In this document: positions 18,377 to 27,227 of the stretch, piece by piece
Position numbering within the stretch: the first letter of the stretch is position 1
How the letters are laid out: each line of letters starts with the position of its first letter
Source of the DNA: Alistipes sp.
GTDB taxonomy: Bacteria; Bacteroidota; Bacteroidia; Bacteroidales; Rikenellaceae
Direction of reading: 5' to 3'
Assembly (NCBI GenBank): GCA_017474235.1
Contig: JAFVIB010000004.1
Location: 186,001 to 250,000 of the forward strand
DNA: 64,000 nucleotides
The notes under the pieces: generated by a model
Told to the model about the DNA's origin: nothing
Database searches by the model: none
The model's input: the letters and a program-made list of their open reading frames with translations, nothing else
Position numbers and translations under genes: made by a program

Positions 18377-18719
18377 TGTATAATGTTAAAATCTCCTCGG
18401 CTGTTATGCCGATACTTTTCATTTTTGCAAAGAGAGACGGCAGTTGCTCTGTGATAAATCGCTCGCGGGCGATGGCGGCAGCCTCAGCTTGCGCACCCTC
18501 GGCTACAAAGTAACCTATGCCTCGGCGGTTGAAGATAAGCCCCTCGTCAGTCAGTCGCTCGTATGTGCGCATAACGGTATTAGGATTTACAACAAGCGTG
18601 GCACCCAACTCGCGCACCGAGGGTATTCGCTCCCCCTCTGCCCACTCTGACGATGCTATACGGCTCAGGATTAGCTCGTATATCTGCATCCATATTGGTT
18701 GTGAGTTGTCAAAATTCAT
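18357..18719 (-). CDS. GntR-family regulator, YtrA subfamily
   Basis: This is a short (120-residue) GntR-type repressor. The winged helix-turn-helix occupies residues 8-75, with the characteristic EGERIPSVRELGATLVVNPN and VMRTYERLTDEGLIFNRRG segments. A short C-terminal dimerisation part of about 40 residues defines the YtrA subfamily, whose members usually regulate linked ABC transporter genes. It overlaps the permease gene by 4 nt and the downstream small gene by 20 nt. The near-palindrome at 20311-20332, over the operon start site, is its likely operator. Confidence 0.93.
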   Translation of the reverse strand: MNFDNSQPIWMQIYELILSRIASSEWAEGERIPSVRELGATLVVNPNTVMRTYERLTDEGLIFNRRGIGYFVAEGAQAEAAAIARERFITEQLPSLFAKMKSIGITAEEILTLYNDYENK

Positions 18720-19441
18720 AGCTCTCGTTCACGCAGTTTAAGGTATGAGACAATGTAAAGACCTACGACTATCGCGCCATTGAAGGCAAGGTGTAACCAC
18801 CCCGAAATCTCTGTAAACTGCTCCCATGTATAGACAATACCCTCAGTTTCATAGATATTTGACATATAGACTGCATTGTTGTTTGGCAGCAGTGAGAAGT
18901 AGTTGCCATATCCGTAGCTAATGAAGATGTCTATCTGCTCAAAGAGTGAGGTTATACCGATGACCGCAATGAAAAATGCGATTACAGCGTAGGAGTAACC
19001 CCTCTTTGCTCCCCAGCAGGCAACAACCATCAGCGCGGCGTGCAGAAGTGTCATTGTGCAGAGGGTAGGGAGAAACTGCTGCGCGGGAATATCAAGTACA
19101 AATGTTGGTACTACCACGCCTAAAACAAAGGAGTTGAGCATTATAAATGTAAATCGCTCAAGGGTATTTATCGGCAGCGTGAGGTCAATGATGTCATTTT
19201 TGCAGTTAAGGCTGCCCATAGAAGAGGCGGTGACATTAGAGAGTATGCCCATCAGGGCTGCAATGTTTACAACCTGCTTGGTGTTGAGTATATCGTCGCC
19301 TATCATACCTGAATGATCCATAATCGCAAATATAGTCCATATGCCGAGCAAAACGAGCATCGATATTTTGTAGTTTCGCCCATACTCTGCATAGTGCTTT
19401 GCGGCGAAGGTCTTGAAACGGTTAAAACTAAAACATTTCAT
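18716..19441 (-). CDS. ABC transporter membrane protein
   Basis: The 241-residue protein has about six hydrophobic segments (for example ISMLVLLGIWTIFAIMD, FIMLNSFVLGVVVPTFVLDI and IAFFIAVIGITSLF) and no ATPase motifs. It lies 2 nt downstream of an ABC ATPase gene and overlaps the YtrA-type regulator gene by 4 nt, so it is most likely the membrane half of that transporter. The mention of bacitracin or antibiotic export in related YtrA operons is family knowledge; nothing here shows the substrate. Confidence 0.85.
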   Translation of the reverse strand: MKCFSFNRFKTFAAKHYAEYGRNYKISMLVLLGIWTIFAIMDHSGMIGDDILNTKQVVNIAALMGILSNVTASSMGSLNCKNDIIDLTLPINTLERFTFIMLNSFVLGVVVPTFVLDIPAQQFLPTLCTMTLLHAALMVVACWGAKRGYSYAVIAFFIAVIGITSLFEQIDIFISYGYGNYFSLLPNNNAVYMSNIYETEGIVYTWEQFTEISGWLHLAFNGAIVVGLYIVSYLKLREREL

Positions 19442-19443
19442 AT

Positions 19444-20274
19444 TTAACCCAATTTTTGTGCAATTACAGAGCAGACCTCACCCGTCGCCTTAATTGCTGC
19501 GTTAAACATCAGTTCGAGGTCAAATCGACCCTCTTCATCACTATCGGCTCTCCAAATGCCAACCTGACCAGCTACGCTCTGCTGGCTGTAGATTGCCTCG
19601 CGTCCTACTACAATACCAAAGCCGAAGCAGCTCTGAAGCTCCGCTACGCTCTGGTTGATAAGAACATTGCCACCCTCAAGAATTACCACTCTATCGACAA
19701 GGTTCTCGATGTCGTGCGCCTGATGTGTGGAGATAATGATTGTCTTGCTCTCATCGGCATAAGCGGCAAGAATGGAGCGCAGAGCAGCCTTGGCGGTGAT
19801 GTCAAGACCGTTTGTCGGCTCATCAAGCAGCAACAGCTCTACATTGCAGGCGAGTGCAAAGGCGAGATATGCCTTCTTGCGCTGACCCATAGAGAGGTCG
19901 CTGAACTTCGCCGAGCAATCGACCTCCAAAACATTGCAGTAGTGGTCAAACTGCTCCTGATGAAAAGCAGGGTAGAGCGGTGCAGTGTGCTGCACAAAGC
20001 TCTTGACCGTAACTTTCGGGAGTGTAAACTCCTCCGGAACAACCATAAGGCGGCTGTATAACTCTGCTCCGCGAGTTATAGCCTTGCCCTGAAAACAGAT
20101 TACCCCCTGCTGTGGAGTCAGTAACGATGAGAGTAGCTTGATAAGCGTACTCTTGCCCACACCGTTACGACCCAGCAGACCGATAATCTCTCCCGCCGGT
20201 AATCTGAGCGACAAGTTGTCGAACAGATTACTCTTCTGCGGGTAGGAAAAAGTTAGCTCATTAACCTGAATCAT
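19444..20274 (-). CDS. ABC transporter ATP-binding protein
   Basis: The 276-residue ATPase has a Walker A motif (GLLGRNGVGKST, about residues 33-44), an ABC signature variant LSMGQRKKAYLA, a Walker B LLLLDEPTNGLD and the switch histidine in IIISTHQAHDIE. The C-terminal third (from about residue 210) is a non-ATPase extension of unknown role. It is the first gene of the four-gene unit ATPase-permease-regulator-small protein, transcribed from a good promoter at 20335-20365 that overlaps the putative operator. Confidence 0.93.
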   Translation of the reverse strand: MIQVNELTFSYPQKSNLFDNLSLRLPAGEIIGLLGRNGVGKSTLIKLLSSLLTPQQGVICFQGKAITRGAELYSRLMVVPEEFTLPKVTVKSFVQHTAPLYPAFHQEQFDHYCNVLEVDCSAKFSDLSMGQRKKAYLAFALACNVELLLLDEPTNGLDITAKAALRSILAAYADESKTIIISTHQAHDIENLVDRVVILEGGNVLINQSVAELQSCFGFGIVVGREAIYSQQSVAGQVGIWRADSDEEGRFDLELMFNAAIKATGEVCSVIAQKLG

Positions 20275-20310
20275 AGTTCTAAGGATTTGGTTGAAAATTT
20301 TTATTGTTTA

Positions 20311-20332
20311 GTGTATTAGTGCATTAATACAC
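20311..20332. promoter_or_regulatory. Putative YtrA-type operator
   Basis: Arms GTGTATTA (20311-20318) and TAATACAC (20325-20332) are perfect inverted repeats around a 6-bp centre containing TGCA. Of the 11 symmetric pairs only one is mismatched. It lies right at the predicted start site of the ABC operon, the expected place for autorepression by the operon's own GntR/YtrA protein. Confidence 0.7.
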
Positions 20333-20334
20333 TG

Positions 20335-20365
20335 CAAAGGTAACGACAAATTTTATAAAACCAAA
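20335..20365 (-). promoter_or_regulatory. Promoter of the YtrA/ABC operon
   Basis: On the minus strand the -33 box TTTG (plus CAAA 20362-20365) and the -7 box TACCTTTG (plus 20335-20342) are separated by 19 bp, a textbook Bacteroidetes promoter. Confidence 0.8.
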
Positions 20366-20385
20366 TATTTTCACAAAAAAATTTG

Positions 20386-20393
20386 TATATTTG
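20386..20393 (+). promoter_or_regulatory. Promoter -7 box of the GH3 gene
   Basis: TATATTTG matches TAnnTTTG and lies 17 nt upstream of the ATG at 20411. The -33 region is T-rich but has no exact TTTG. Confidence 0.6.
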
Positions 20394-20410
20394 TACAAAA
20401 TACCAAAACT

Positions 20411-22750
20411 ATGAGAAGATTACCTATATTTATTACAGCATTTGCACTCTTTTGTGGTGCAGCGACAGCAGAGGAGTTGAAGCTCCGAGAGGATAATATC
20501 GATCAGATTGTCAAGGCTATGACCCTTGAGGAGAAGGCACACCTTGTTGTGGGTGCCGATATTAAGGAGATTAGTGGCACGGGCGAGGTCGGCGATACCG
20601 AGCAGATTGTTCCTGGTGCAGCGGGTATTACATATCCTATACCGCGTCTGGGTATTCCGTCTATCGTTATGGCAGATGGTCCTGCGGGTTTGCGCATTAA
20701 GCCTATACGCGAGGGCGATCCGAATACATACTACTGTACAGGTTTCCCTGTGGGTACGCACCTTGCTGCAACTTGGAACGACGAGATTATTTATCGTGTA
20801 GGTAAGGCTATGGGCGAGGAGGTCAAGGAGTATGGCGTAGATATTCTCCTTGCTCCTGGTGTTAATATTATGCGTAATCCACTTTGTGGTCGTAACTTTG
20901 AGTACTACTCTGAGGACCCGCTTTTGGCTGGTAAAACTGCGGCAGCGATTATCAATGGCGTTGAGAGTAATGATGTAGGTACATCTCTGAAGCACTTCTG
21001 CGCCAATAATCAGGAGATTAACCGTCTTGCAAACGATTCGCGCATATCACAGCGCGCTCTGCGTGAGATATACTTGCGCAACTTTGAGATTGCCGTGCGT
21101 GAGGCACAGCCGTGGACCATTATGACATCTTACAACTACCTTAATGGTCGTTATACATCAGAGGATAAGGGTCTGCTGGAGGATGTGCTTCGTGGCGAGT
21201 TTGGCTTTGAGGGTGCTATTGTTACCGATTGGGGTGGTGGTCTTGATGCTGCGGCACAGGTGGCTGCCGGTAATGATATGATTCAGCCGGGAGAGCCTCA
21301 CCACTTCGACACTATTGTAAATGCAGTGAAGAACGGCACTCTAAAGGAGGAGGATTTGGATAAGTGTATCACCCGTATTCTGAAGTTAATCGTTAAGACT
21401 CCGCGCTTCAAGGGTTATAAGTTTAGCAATAAGCCTGACCTTAAGGCTCACGCAGCTATTACCCGAGAGGTGGCAAGTGAGGGTTTTGTGCTTCTGAAGA
21501 ATGATAATAAGGCTCTGCCTATGGTTGGTGGAGAGACTGTTGCTCTGTTTGGTGTCGGTAGCTATGACTTTATCGCAGGTGGTCGTGGTTCAGGCGATGT
21601 AAACAAGGCTTATGTAGTAGATATGCACGAGGGTATGACATCTAACGGTATCGCTTTGGATAAGGAGTTGGATGACTACTATATGAACTATATGGAGCGT
21701 GAGCGTAAGCGTATTGCTCCACTTGATGAGCATCGTCGTTGGACTCACTATACTCTTCGTCCTAATGAGATTAGAGACCCGCGCCAGCTTGTTGAGGGTA
21801 GTGCAGATAGAGCCGATATAGCAGTTATTACCTTCTCACGCAACTCTGCTGAGGGCTTTGAGCGTCATGTAAATCGCGATTTCAATCTGCGTATTGATGA
21901 GACTGCTCTGCTCAATGAGGTTAGCCGCGAGTTCCGCGCTGCGGGCAAGAAGGTCGTTGTTGTGCTCAATGTCTGCGGACCGGTTGAGGTTGCATCGTGG
22001 AGAGATAAGGTAGATGCAATTCTTGTCTGCTGGATGCCGGGTCAGGAGGGTGGAAACTCTGTTGCCGATGTACTTTTGGGTAAAGTTTCTCCATCCGGTC
22101 ACCTCCCTATGAGTTTCCCTGTTCGTTATGCCGATGTTCCTTCGCAGAACTTCCCTGTTGATGTTCCGGAGACAGGTCTGAACCAATCTTTCGAGAACTA
22201 CAGCACAAAGCATAAGTACTATGACCAGCCAAATGTGGACTATACAAACTATACTGAGGATATCTTTATCGGCTATCGTCACTTTGCTACACGCGATGTT
22301 GAGGTGGCATATCCGTTCGGTCACGGTCTGACATATACAGACTTTGAGCTCTCTGATATGAAGCTCAAGCGTAATAAGGAGAATATCACTGTCTCTTGTA
22401 AGGTTACAAACACAGGCTCTCGCGCGGCAAAGCAGGTTGTACAACTCTACTCTTCAGCCCTCTTCCCTGACCACGAGCGTCCGTTAGTTGAGCTTCGTGG
22501 CTATAGCAAGACTCCGACCCTCGCAGCGGGCGAGAGCTGCACGGTAGAGATTGCTATAACTACTGACGACTTGGCTATCTTTGTTGAGGATGAGTCTGCT
22601 TGGAAGGTTGCTGCGGGCGATTATCGCCTCTGGTTGGGCTTCAGCAGTGCCGATTTGAAGGAGTATAAGGAGTTCTTTGTACCTCAGACTACAGTCCGCA
22701 AGGTGACCGATATACTCAAGCCTACAGACGGTAAACTATTTATCGAGTAA
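20411..22750 (+). CDS. bglX: Secreted glycoside hydrolase family 3 (beta-glucosidase-like)
   Basis: A 779-residue exported enzyme. The N-terminus (MRRLPIFITAFALFCGAATA) is a signal peptide. The GH3 N-terminal barrel contains MADGPAGLRI, GRNFEYYSEDPLLAG and SLKHFCANNQEINR. The catalytic nucleophile is Asp273 in GAIVTDWGG. The C-terminal alpha/beta sandwich follows (GGRGSGDVN, WMPGQEGGNSVADVLLG), and a fibronectin-III-like domain ends the protein (YPFGHGLTYTDFE onward). This is the BglX-like domain order, but substrate cannot be deduced. It is followed after 6 nt by a second secreted protein gene, suggesting a two-gene glycan-processing unit. Confidence 0.93.
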   Translation: MRRLPIFITAFALFCGAATAEELKLREDNIDQIVKAMTLEEKAHLVVGADIKEISGTGEVGDTEQIVPGAAGITYPIPRLGIPSIVMADGPAGLRIKPIREGDPNTYYCTGFPVGTHLAATWNDEIIYRVGKAMGEEVKEYGVDILLAPGVNIMRNPLCGRNFEYYSEDPLLAGKTAAAIINGVESNDVGTSLKHFCANNQEINRLANDSRISQRALREIYLRNFEIAVREAQPWTIMTSYNYLNGRYTSEDKGLLEDVLRGEFGFEGAIVTDWGGGLDAAAQVAAGNDMIQPGEPHHFDTIVNAVKNGTLKEEDLDKCITRILKLIVKTPRFKGYKFSNKPDLKAHAAITREVASEGFVLLKNDNKALPMVGGETVALFGVGSYDFIAGGRGSGDVNKAYVVDMHEGMTSNGIALDKELDDYYMNYMERERKRIAPLDEHRRWTHYTLRPNEIRDPRQLVEGSADRADIAVITFSRNSAEGFERHVNRDFNLRIDETALLNEVSREFRAAGKKVVVVLNVCGPVEVASWRDKVDAILVCWMPGQEGGNSVADVLLGKVSPSGHLPMSFPVRYADVPSQNFPVDVPETGLNQSFENYSTKHKYYDQPNVDYTNYTEDIFIGYRHFATRDVEVAYPFGHGLTYTDFELSDMKLKRNKENITVSCKVTNTGSRAAKQVVQLYSSALFPDHERPLVELRGYSKTPTLAAGESCTVEIAITTDDLAIFVEDESAWKVAAGDYRLWLGFSSADLKEYKEFFVPQTTVRKVTDILKPTDGKLFIE

Positions 22751-22756
22751 GATAAT

Positions 22757-24772
22757 ATGAGAAAACTTTTAACAGCTATTTTAGCGGTTGTAGCTCTATC
22801 TGCAACCGCTAAAGTACATATAGAGGTGGATAACAATCTGCTCTGCCTTAAACTTGATGACAAGCCTGTTGTGACAGCTCCGCAGGAGGGGCTTTGGTCT
22901 GTGGCAACGGGGTGGAGTGATGATTGGATGTGCGATTGGCACCACGCCTCTCCGCAGAGTGCAGAGCATAGTGGAGAGTGGACAATTGTTCACGGTAGTA
23001 TGGCTATTGATGGAGGGCAGTTATCTCTCCGCGATAGTTACAGAGAGGTCTCGGAGGGTCTTGTGCAGTGTGTGCGTCGCTATGAGTGGCACGCAGAGAA
23101 GCCTTTGGAGAGGGTTACGCTCTCTGTTAAGTTTGATGTTGCGGGGCAGTCGCTTATGCCGTGTCTGCCCGGAATACTCTACTATGGCAATAAGAATGGA
23201 GCAAAGGTTAATCCAAATATAATTCCCGTTTATGATGGCAGAGCGGGGGAGTTCGCGATTTTTGAGGAGCACCGCTATCCAATGCCATTCGCTATGCTTG
23301 AGTCGGCTGCTGGGGGTTATGCGGCTGCACTGCATACAGTGCCAAGTCCTGTTCGTGGAGCTGTGTTGAGTGATCAATGGTGGTCTATGGGTGTTGAGGC
23401 TTATGATGATTATAGCCGTATGGTGTTATATTCGGGTCCGATAGGCTACAATGGTCAGCATAGTGTTGCCAAGGCTCTGCAAAAGAGACCGATGAGATAT
23501 ACAGACACATATATCACTCTCGAGCCGGGGCAGATTGTCGAAAAGAGTTTCTATATTGAGCTATATCCTATCGAGCGCGAAGGCACGGGCTTTCAGCGAC
23601 CTATATATACTGCTCTGGACCTCTATAAACCATACGATGCCGAGCGTTTTCCAACCTTTGAGCAGATTGTCAAGGGTAAGTATGAGTTTGCAAAGCGTCG
23701 CTGGATAGAGTTTGACTCGGAGGCTGTCGGTTTTAATATGTACGACAACGCTCTTCGCAAGGATATTGTGATGGGCTGGTGTGGTCAGGCGGACTCCCCG
23801 GGCTACTCGTTGCAGGTGCTCTCAAAGATGTTGGGCGATGAGGCTGTTGAGCCTATGGTGCAGAGGTCACTTGACTACCTATCGACATTTGCCATAGATG
23901 ATAATAGTGGAATATTTGTTGTTGGCTATAATGGCGAGAAGTACCACGGTGGCGACCCCGTTTCGTGTGGTCAGGCAATGTATAACTTTGCCAAGGCTAT
24001 ACAGACTGCGCGGAAGAACAGAAGGTACAACACCGATAAGTGGGAGGATTTTCTCTTCCGTGCATCCGAGTCTGTAAGTAACCGCATTTTGAGCGATGAT
24101 TGGAATCCGCTCTCTACTGCCGAGGGCTTCTATATTGCACCATTGGCTATCAGCTCAAAACTATTCCGTGAGAAGCGATTTCTTGAGGCGGCACGCAAGG
24201 CTGCAAACCTCTTTGCCGAGCGACACTTGACGATGAATGGTTGTTATTGGGGTGGTACGCTCGATGCTACTTGTGAGGATAAGGAGGGTTCATGGGCAGC
24301 CTTTCAGGGCTTTTTAGAGCTATATGAGCGCACAAAAGAGCCACACTACCTTGAGTGGGCAAAGCACGCAATGGATGTCTGTCTGAGCTATGTTGTTGTG
24401 TGGGATATTCCTCTGCCGGCGGGTCGCCTTGCCGATTTTAACTTTAAGAGTACCGGTTGGACGGTCGTCTCGGCACAAAATCAACATATTGATATATACG
24501 GAGTACTTTTTGCTCCGGAGGTCTATAAGATGGGTAAGTATCTGAAGGATGAACGCCTATGTCGCCTTGCCGATGTTATGTATCGCAGCTGCTATCAGCT
24601 TACCGATGCCTATGGCTCACAGGGCGAGCAGATTCAACAGACCAACTTTGCACAGCGTGGCGATATGAGCAATGTGCATAAGTTAAGAGGTGGCTATGCT
24701 GAGCGTTGGACTGTCTTCTGGATTACGGCGCACTTCCTTAATGCAGCAGCGAGATTTAACGAATATAAATAA
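22757..24772 (+). CDS. Secreted protein, possible six-hairpin glycosidase-like enzyme
   Basis: The 671-residue protein starts with a signal peptide (MRKLLTAILAVVALSATA). I do not recognise a precise family. An N-terminal beta-rich part (to about residue 290) is followed by a helical part with regularly spaced aromatic and acidic motifs (WCGQADSPGYSLQVLSKML, GGDPVSCGQAMYNFAKAIQ, WAAFQGFLELYERTKEPHYL and QGEQIQQTNFAQRGDMSNVH). This pattern resembles (alpha/alpha)6-barrel glycosidases or lyases. It lies 6 nt after the GH3 gene and ends at a terminator, so it probably acts on the same glycan. Function inferred only from context and fold impression. Confidence 0.8.
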   Translation: MRKLLTAILAVVALSATAKVHIEVDNNLLCLKLDDKPVVTAPQEGLWSVATGWSDDWMCDWHHASPQSAEHSGEWTIVHGSMAIDGGQLSLRDSYREVSEGLVQCVRRYEWHAEKPLERVTLSVKFDVAGQSLMPCLPGILYYGNKNGAKVNPNIIPVYDGRAGEFAIFEEHRYPMPFAMLESAAGGYAAALHTVPSPVRGAVLSDQWWSMGVEAYDDYSRMVLYSGPIGYNGQHSVAKALQKRPMRYTDTYITLEPGQIVEKSFYIELYPIEREGTGFQRPIYTALDLYKPYDAERFPTFEQIVKGKYEFAKRRWIEFDSEAVGFNMYDNALRKDIVMGWCGQADSPGYSLQVLSKMLGDEAVEPMVQRSLDYLSTFAIDDNSGIFVVGYNGEKYHGGDPVSCGQAMYNFAKAIQTARKNRRYNTDKWEDFLFRASESVSNRILSDDWNPLSTAEGFYIAPLAISSKLFREKRFLEAARKAANLFAERHLTMNGCYWGGTLDATCEDKEGSWAAFQGFLELYERTKEPHYLEWAKHAMDVCLSYVVVWDIPLPAGRLADFNFKSTGWTVVSAQNQHIDIYGVLFAPEVYKMGKYLKDERLCRLADVMYRSCYQLTDAYGSQGEQIQQTNFAQRGDMSNVHKLRGGYAERWTVFWITAHFLNAAARFNEYK

Positions 24773-24773
24773 A

Positions 24774-24800
24774 AAAATAGAGCCGAGAGGCTCTATTTTA
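24774..24800. terminator. Bidirectional intrinsic terminator between the GH unit and waaA
   Basis: AAAATAGAGCC and GGCTCTATTTT form a perfect 11-bp stem with a GAGA loop, with A-rich and T-rich flanks, between convergent genes. Confidence 0.85.
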
Positions 24801-24805
24801 GTTTG

Positions 24806-26038
24806 TTACTCTTGTTTGGAAAATACCGTCTTGAAGAATATATCCGTCGCGCCTTGATGTTTGGCGGTGTACTCCTTTGATATCTGACTGACAGCCGTTA
24901 GGTGTTGCGGGTCACTTAGCAGTGGCGAGAACCACGCCTTCAGCTCCTCATAATTTGTAATGCTTGTTGCAGCACCGAGGGAGATCATATCGCGCGCCTC
25001 CTTAAACTTCTGATAGTTCGGACCAAAGGCTATCGGAAGACCGAAGGTTGCCGCCTCAAGGGTGTTGTGAATACCGACACCAAAACCGCCGCCGATGTAT
25101 GAAAACTCTGCATAGCCATACACCGATGAGAGCATACCCATAGTGTCGAGTATAAGTATCTGCTTGTCAAGCGAACTATTTGCAACTTCGGTATACCTTA
25201 CAGCCCCGCCGACTGCCGTCTGCTCAATCTTTGCCATACGACTCTCGTCCATCTCGTGAGGGGCTATAATAAACTTTACAGAGGGGTTGTCATTTGCAAG
25301 TTGAACTATCAGCTCCTCATCCGGACCCCAAGTAGAGCCGGCAACAAATAGTCTATTCTCACCCTTAAACTGCTCAACCAAATCAATCTTTTTTGCCGCT
25401 GCGGCAATCTGTGCCACGCGGTCAAAGCGAGTGTCGCCCGCAACGATAACATTATCACAGCCGAGCTTTGAGAGTAGCTGTTTTGAGTTCTCGTCTTGCA
25501 CAAAGAGTATCTCGAAGGTGTCCAACGCCTCTCTCCACATCTCTCCAAAAGGGCGGAAGAAGATAGAGTTGCTGCGGAAGATAGCTGAGACAATATATGT
25601 GCGGATATTTCGAGTCTTAAGCTCCGAGAGGAAATTTATCCAATACTCATACTTGACGAAAATAGCAATCTCAGGCTTTACAATGTCGAGGAAACGGCGT
25701 GCATTTGCAACTGTATCGAGTGGAAGATAGAAGATATAGTCAGCACCCTGATAGTTCTTGCGAATCTCATAGCCTGAAGGGGAGTAGAATGTAAGTACTA
25801 TTTTGTACTCAGGTCGCTCTGCCTTAATCTTCTCAATTATCGGGCGACCCTGCTCAAACTCGCCCAACGATGCCACATGTATCCAAACAATAGGAGAGTC
25901 TGTGTCGATGCTCTTCTCCATGCGTTCAAAGAGCCCTTTACGACCATTACGCCACAGTCGAGCCTTCTCATACCACGGCGAGACGGCTGCTACTGCGGTG
26001 TTATAACACCCCATTGCGATATTGTAAAGCACTTTCAT
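24806..26038 (-). CDS. waaA: 3-deoxy-D-manno-octulosonic acid (Kdo) transferase
   Basis: WaaA/KdtA adds Kdo to lipid A precursors at the cytoplasmic face of the inner membrane. The 410-residue protein (start MKVLYNIAMGCYNTAVAAVS at 26038) has the typical N-terminal region GLFERMEKSIDTDSPIVWIH, ASLGEFEQGRP, and a C-terminal GT-B domain with GGGFGVGIHNTLEAATFGLP. A longer in-frame extension covers the promoter and the end of the preceding gene and is rejected. A perfect promoter ends only about 5 nt before the ATG, so the message may be leaderless. Confidence 0.95.
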   Translation of the reverse strand: MKVLYNIAMGCYNTAVAAVSPWYEKARLWRNGRKGLFERMEKSIDTDSPIVWIHVASLGEFEQGRPIIEKIKAERPEYKIVLTFYSPSGYEIRKNYQGADYIFYLPLDTVANARRFLDIVKPEIAIFVKYEYWINFLSELKTRNIRTYIVSAIFRSNSIFFRPFGEMWREALDTFEILFVQDENSKQLLSKLGCDNVIVAGDTRFDRVAQIAAAAKKIDLVEQFKGENRLFVAGSTWGPDEELIVQLANDNPSVKFIIAPHEMDESRMAKIEQTAVGGAVRYTEVANSSLDKQILILDTMGMLSSVYGYAEFSYIGGGFGVGIHNTLEAATFGLPIAFGPNYQKFKEARDMISLGAATSITNYEELKAWFSPLLSDPQHLTAVSQISKEYTAKHQGATDIFFKTVFSKQE

Positions 26039-26043
26039 TGGCA

Positions 26044-26075
26044 CAAAAGTAGAAAAATTAATGCTAAATAGCAAA
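26044..26075 (-). promoter_or_regulatory. waaA promoter with almost no 5' leader
   Basis: On the minus strand TTTG (plus CAAA 26072-26075), a 20-bp spacer and TACTTTTG (plus 26044-26051) are followed by TGCCA and the waaA ATG. The predicted start site falls within 0-3 nt of the ATG. Confidence 0.7.
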
Positions 26076-26082
26076 TTTGTTG

Positions 26083-26439
26083 CTAACCCATAACATTCTC
26101 GTTGTAGTGCATTATAAATGAGCCGTCCATACACGCCTCTACTGCGGCAAGATCGACCTGTATATCGCTTGCCCAGCGAGTACGACGCGTATAGGCTCTC
26201 ATAGCCTTAATCAGTGCGGTGCGCTTTGTCGTGTTTATCGCCTCGAAAGCACTCTCTATTGAGCCTAAAGCACGAGTCTTAACCTCTACAAAGTGCATAA
26301 CGCCGCGACGGGTGGCTATAATATCCACCTCGTAGTGGTCGTAACGCCAATTGCGCTCTACGATTAAAAAACCGTTAGAGCGCAACCAATCTACCGTAAA
26401 GGCTTCACCGGCAGCACCGCGTTCCTGTCTGTCTATCAT
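26083..26439 (-). CDS. YraN family (UPF0102) endonuclease-like protein
   Basis: A 118-residue protein with the YraN pattern: GAAGEAFTVDWLRSNGFLIV, then WRYDHYEVDIIATRRGVMHF and VEVKTR. The E-x-D...VEVKTR residues form the PD-(D/E)XK nuclease-like core of this family. Its biochemical role is not settled. It lies 3 nt after pepE on the same strand, probably in one transcript. Confidence 0.93.
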   Translation of the reverse strand: MIDRQERGAAGEAFTVDWLRSNGFLIVERNWRYDHYEVDIIATRRGVMHFVEVKTRALGSIESAFEAINTTKRTALIKAMRAYTRRTRWASDIQVDLAAVEACMDGSFIMHYNENVMG

Positions 26440-26442
26440 CTG

Positions 26443-27153
26443 TTAGAGGAGGAAACTCAAATCATCGCCACTTACAACCTCGTATGGAGCCTGTCCGCGC
26501 TTGAAAATACGCATTGGGCGAGAGCCGATAAGCTCTAACTTGCCACCCTGAAGGCGAAGCATACAGCCCTCACGCAGACCAACTACATAACGGCGAGGAT
26601 TTGCTTCGATATACTCCTCAATACGCTGCTCGCGTGTCTCGCCGGCGTGACCCTCCGGATTTGCATCGAGATAGTGAGGATTTATCTGGAACTTGACAGC
26701 ACCGATAGCCTTGAACGACTCAGGCTCTACTATCGGCATATCGTTTGTTGTACAGATTGTAGGGCAGCAGACATTGCTACCTGCGCTCCAACCAACATAA
26801 GGAGTACCGCTCTTTAACTTGCGAAGTATTGCAGACATAAGACCCTGCTGCTGCATCTTCTTCGTTAGTGCAAAAGTGTTGCCACCGCCCACGCATATAG
26901 CTTGAGCCTCGCGGATAGCTTTGAGAGGATTCTTCTCTCTGTGGATAGAGCGAACCTTTACACCTATTTCGTTAAAACGGTTCTGCACTTTGCGCTCATA
27001 CTCTGCATAAGAGAAGGTAACAGCTGCATAAGGGACAAAAATTACCTCAGAAACACCCTTCAGATGCTCTGCAATGTTGGCAATTGGATACTTAAGATAC
27101 TCCTCTCCGGCGTTTGTTGAGTTGGAGATAAGCAAAAGGTTCATCTTTTCCAT
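26443..27153 (-). CDS. pepE: Dipeptidase E (peptidase family S51)
   Basis: PepE hydrolyses dipeptides with an N-terminal aspartate. The 236-residue protein has the nucleophile motif GWSAGSN (Ser in the centre), ICVGGGNTFALTKKM upstream, and INPHYLDANPEGHAGETREQ with a catalytic histidine. A second start 9 nt downstream (MNLLLISNS) is equally possible. It is divergent from acpP and its promoter forms half of a symmetric divergent module. Confidence 0.93.
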   Translation of the reverse strand: MEKMNLLLISNSTNAGEEYLKYPIANIAEHLKGVSEVIFVPYAAVTFSYAEYERKVQNRFNEIGVKVRSIHREKNPLKAIREAQAICVGGGNTFALTKKMQQQGLMSAILRKLKSGTPYVGWSAGSNVCCPTICTTNDMPIVEPESFKAIGAVKFQINPHYLDANPEGHAGETREQRIEEYIEANPRRYVVGLREGCMLRLQGGKLELIGSRPMRIFKRGQAPYEVVSGDDLSFLL

Positions 27154-27227
27154 ATAAATAATTGATTATTAGTTTGTTTTAATGTTCGTTTTGTGACTAT
27201 GATATTAAAAAAGTTCCTATTTTATGC

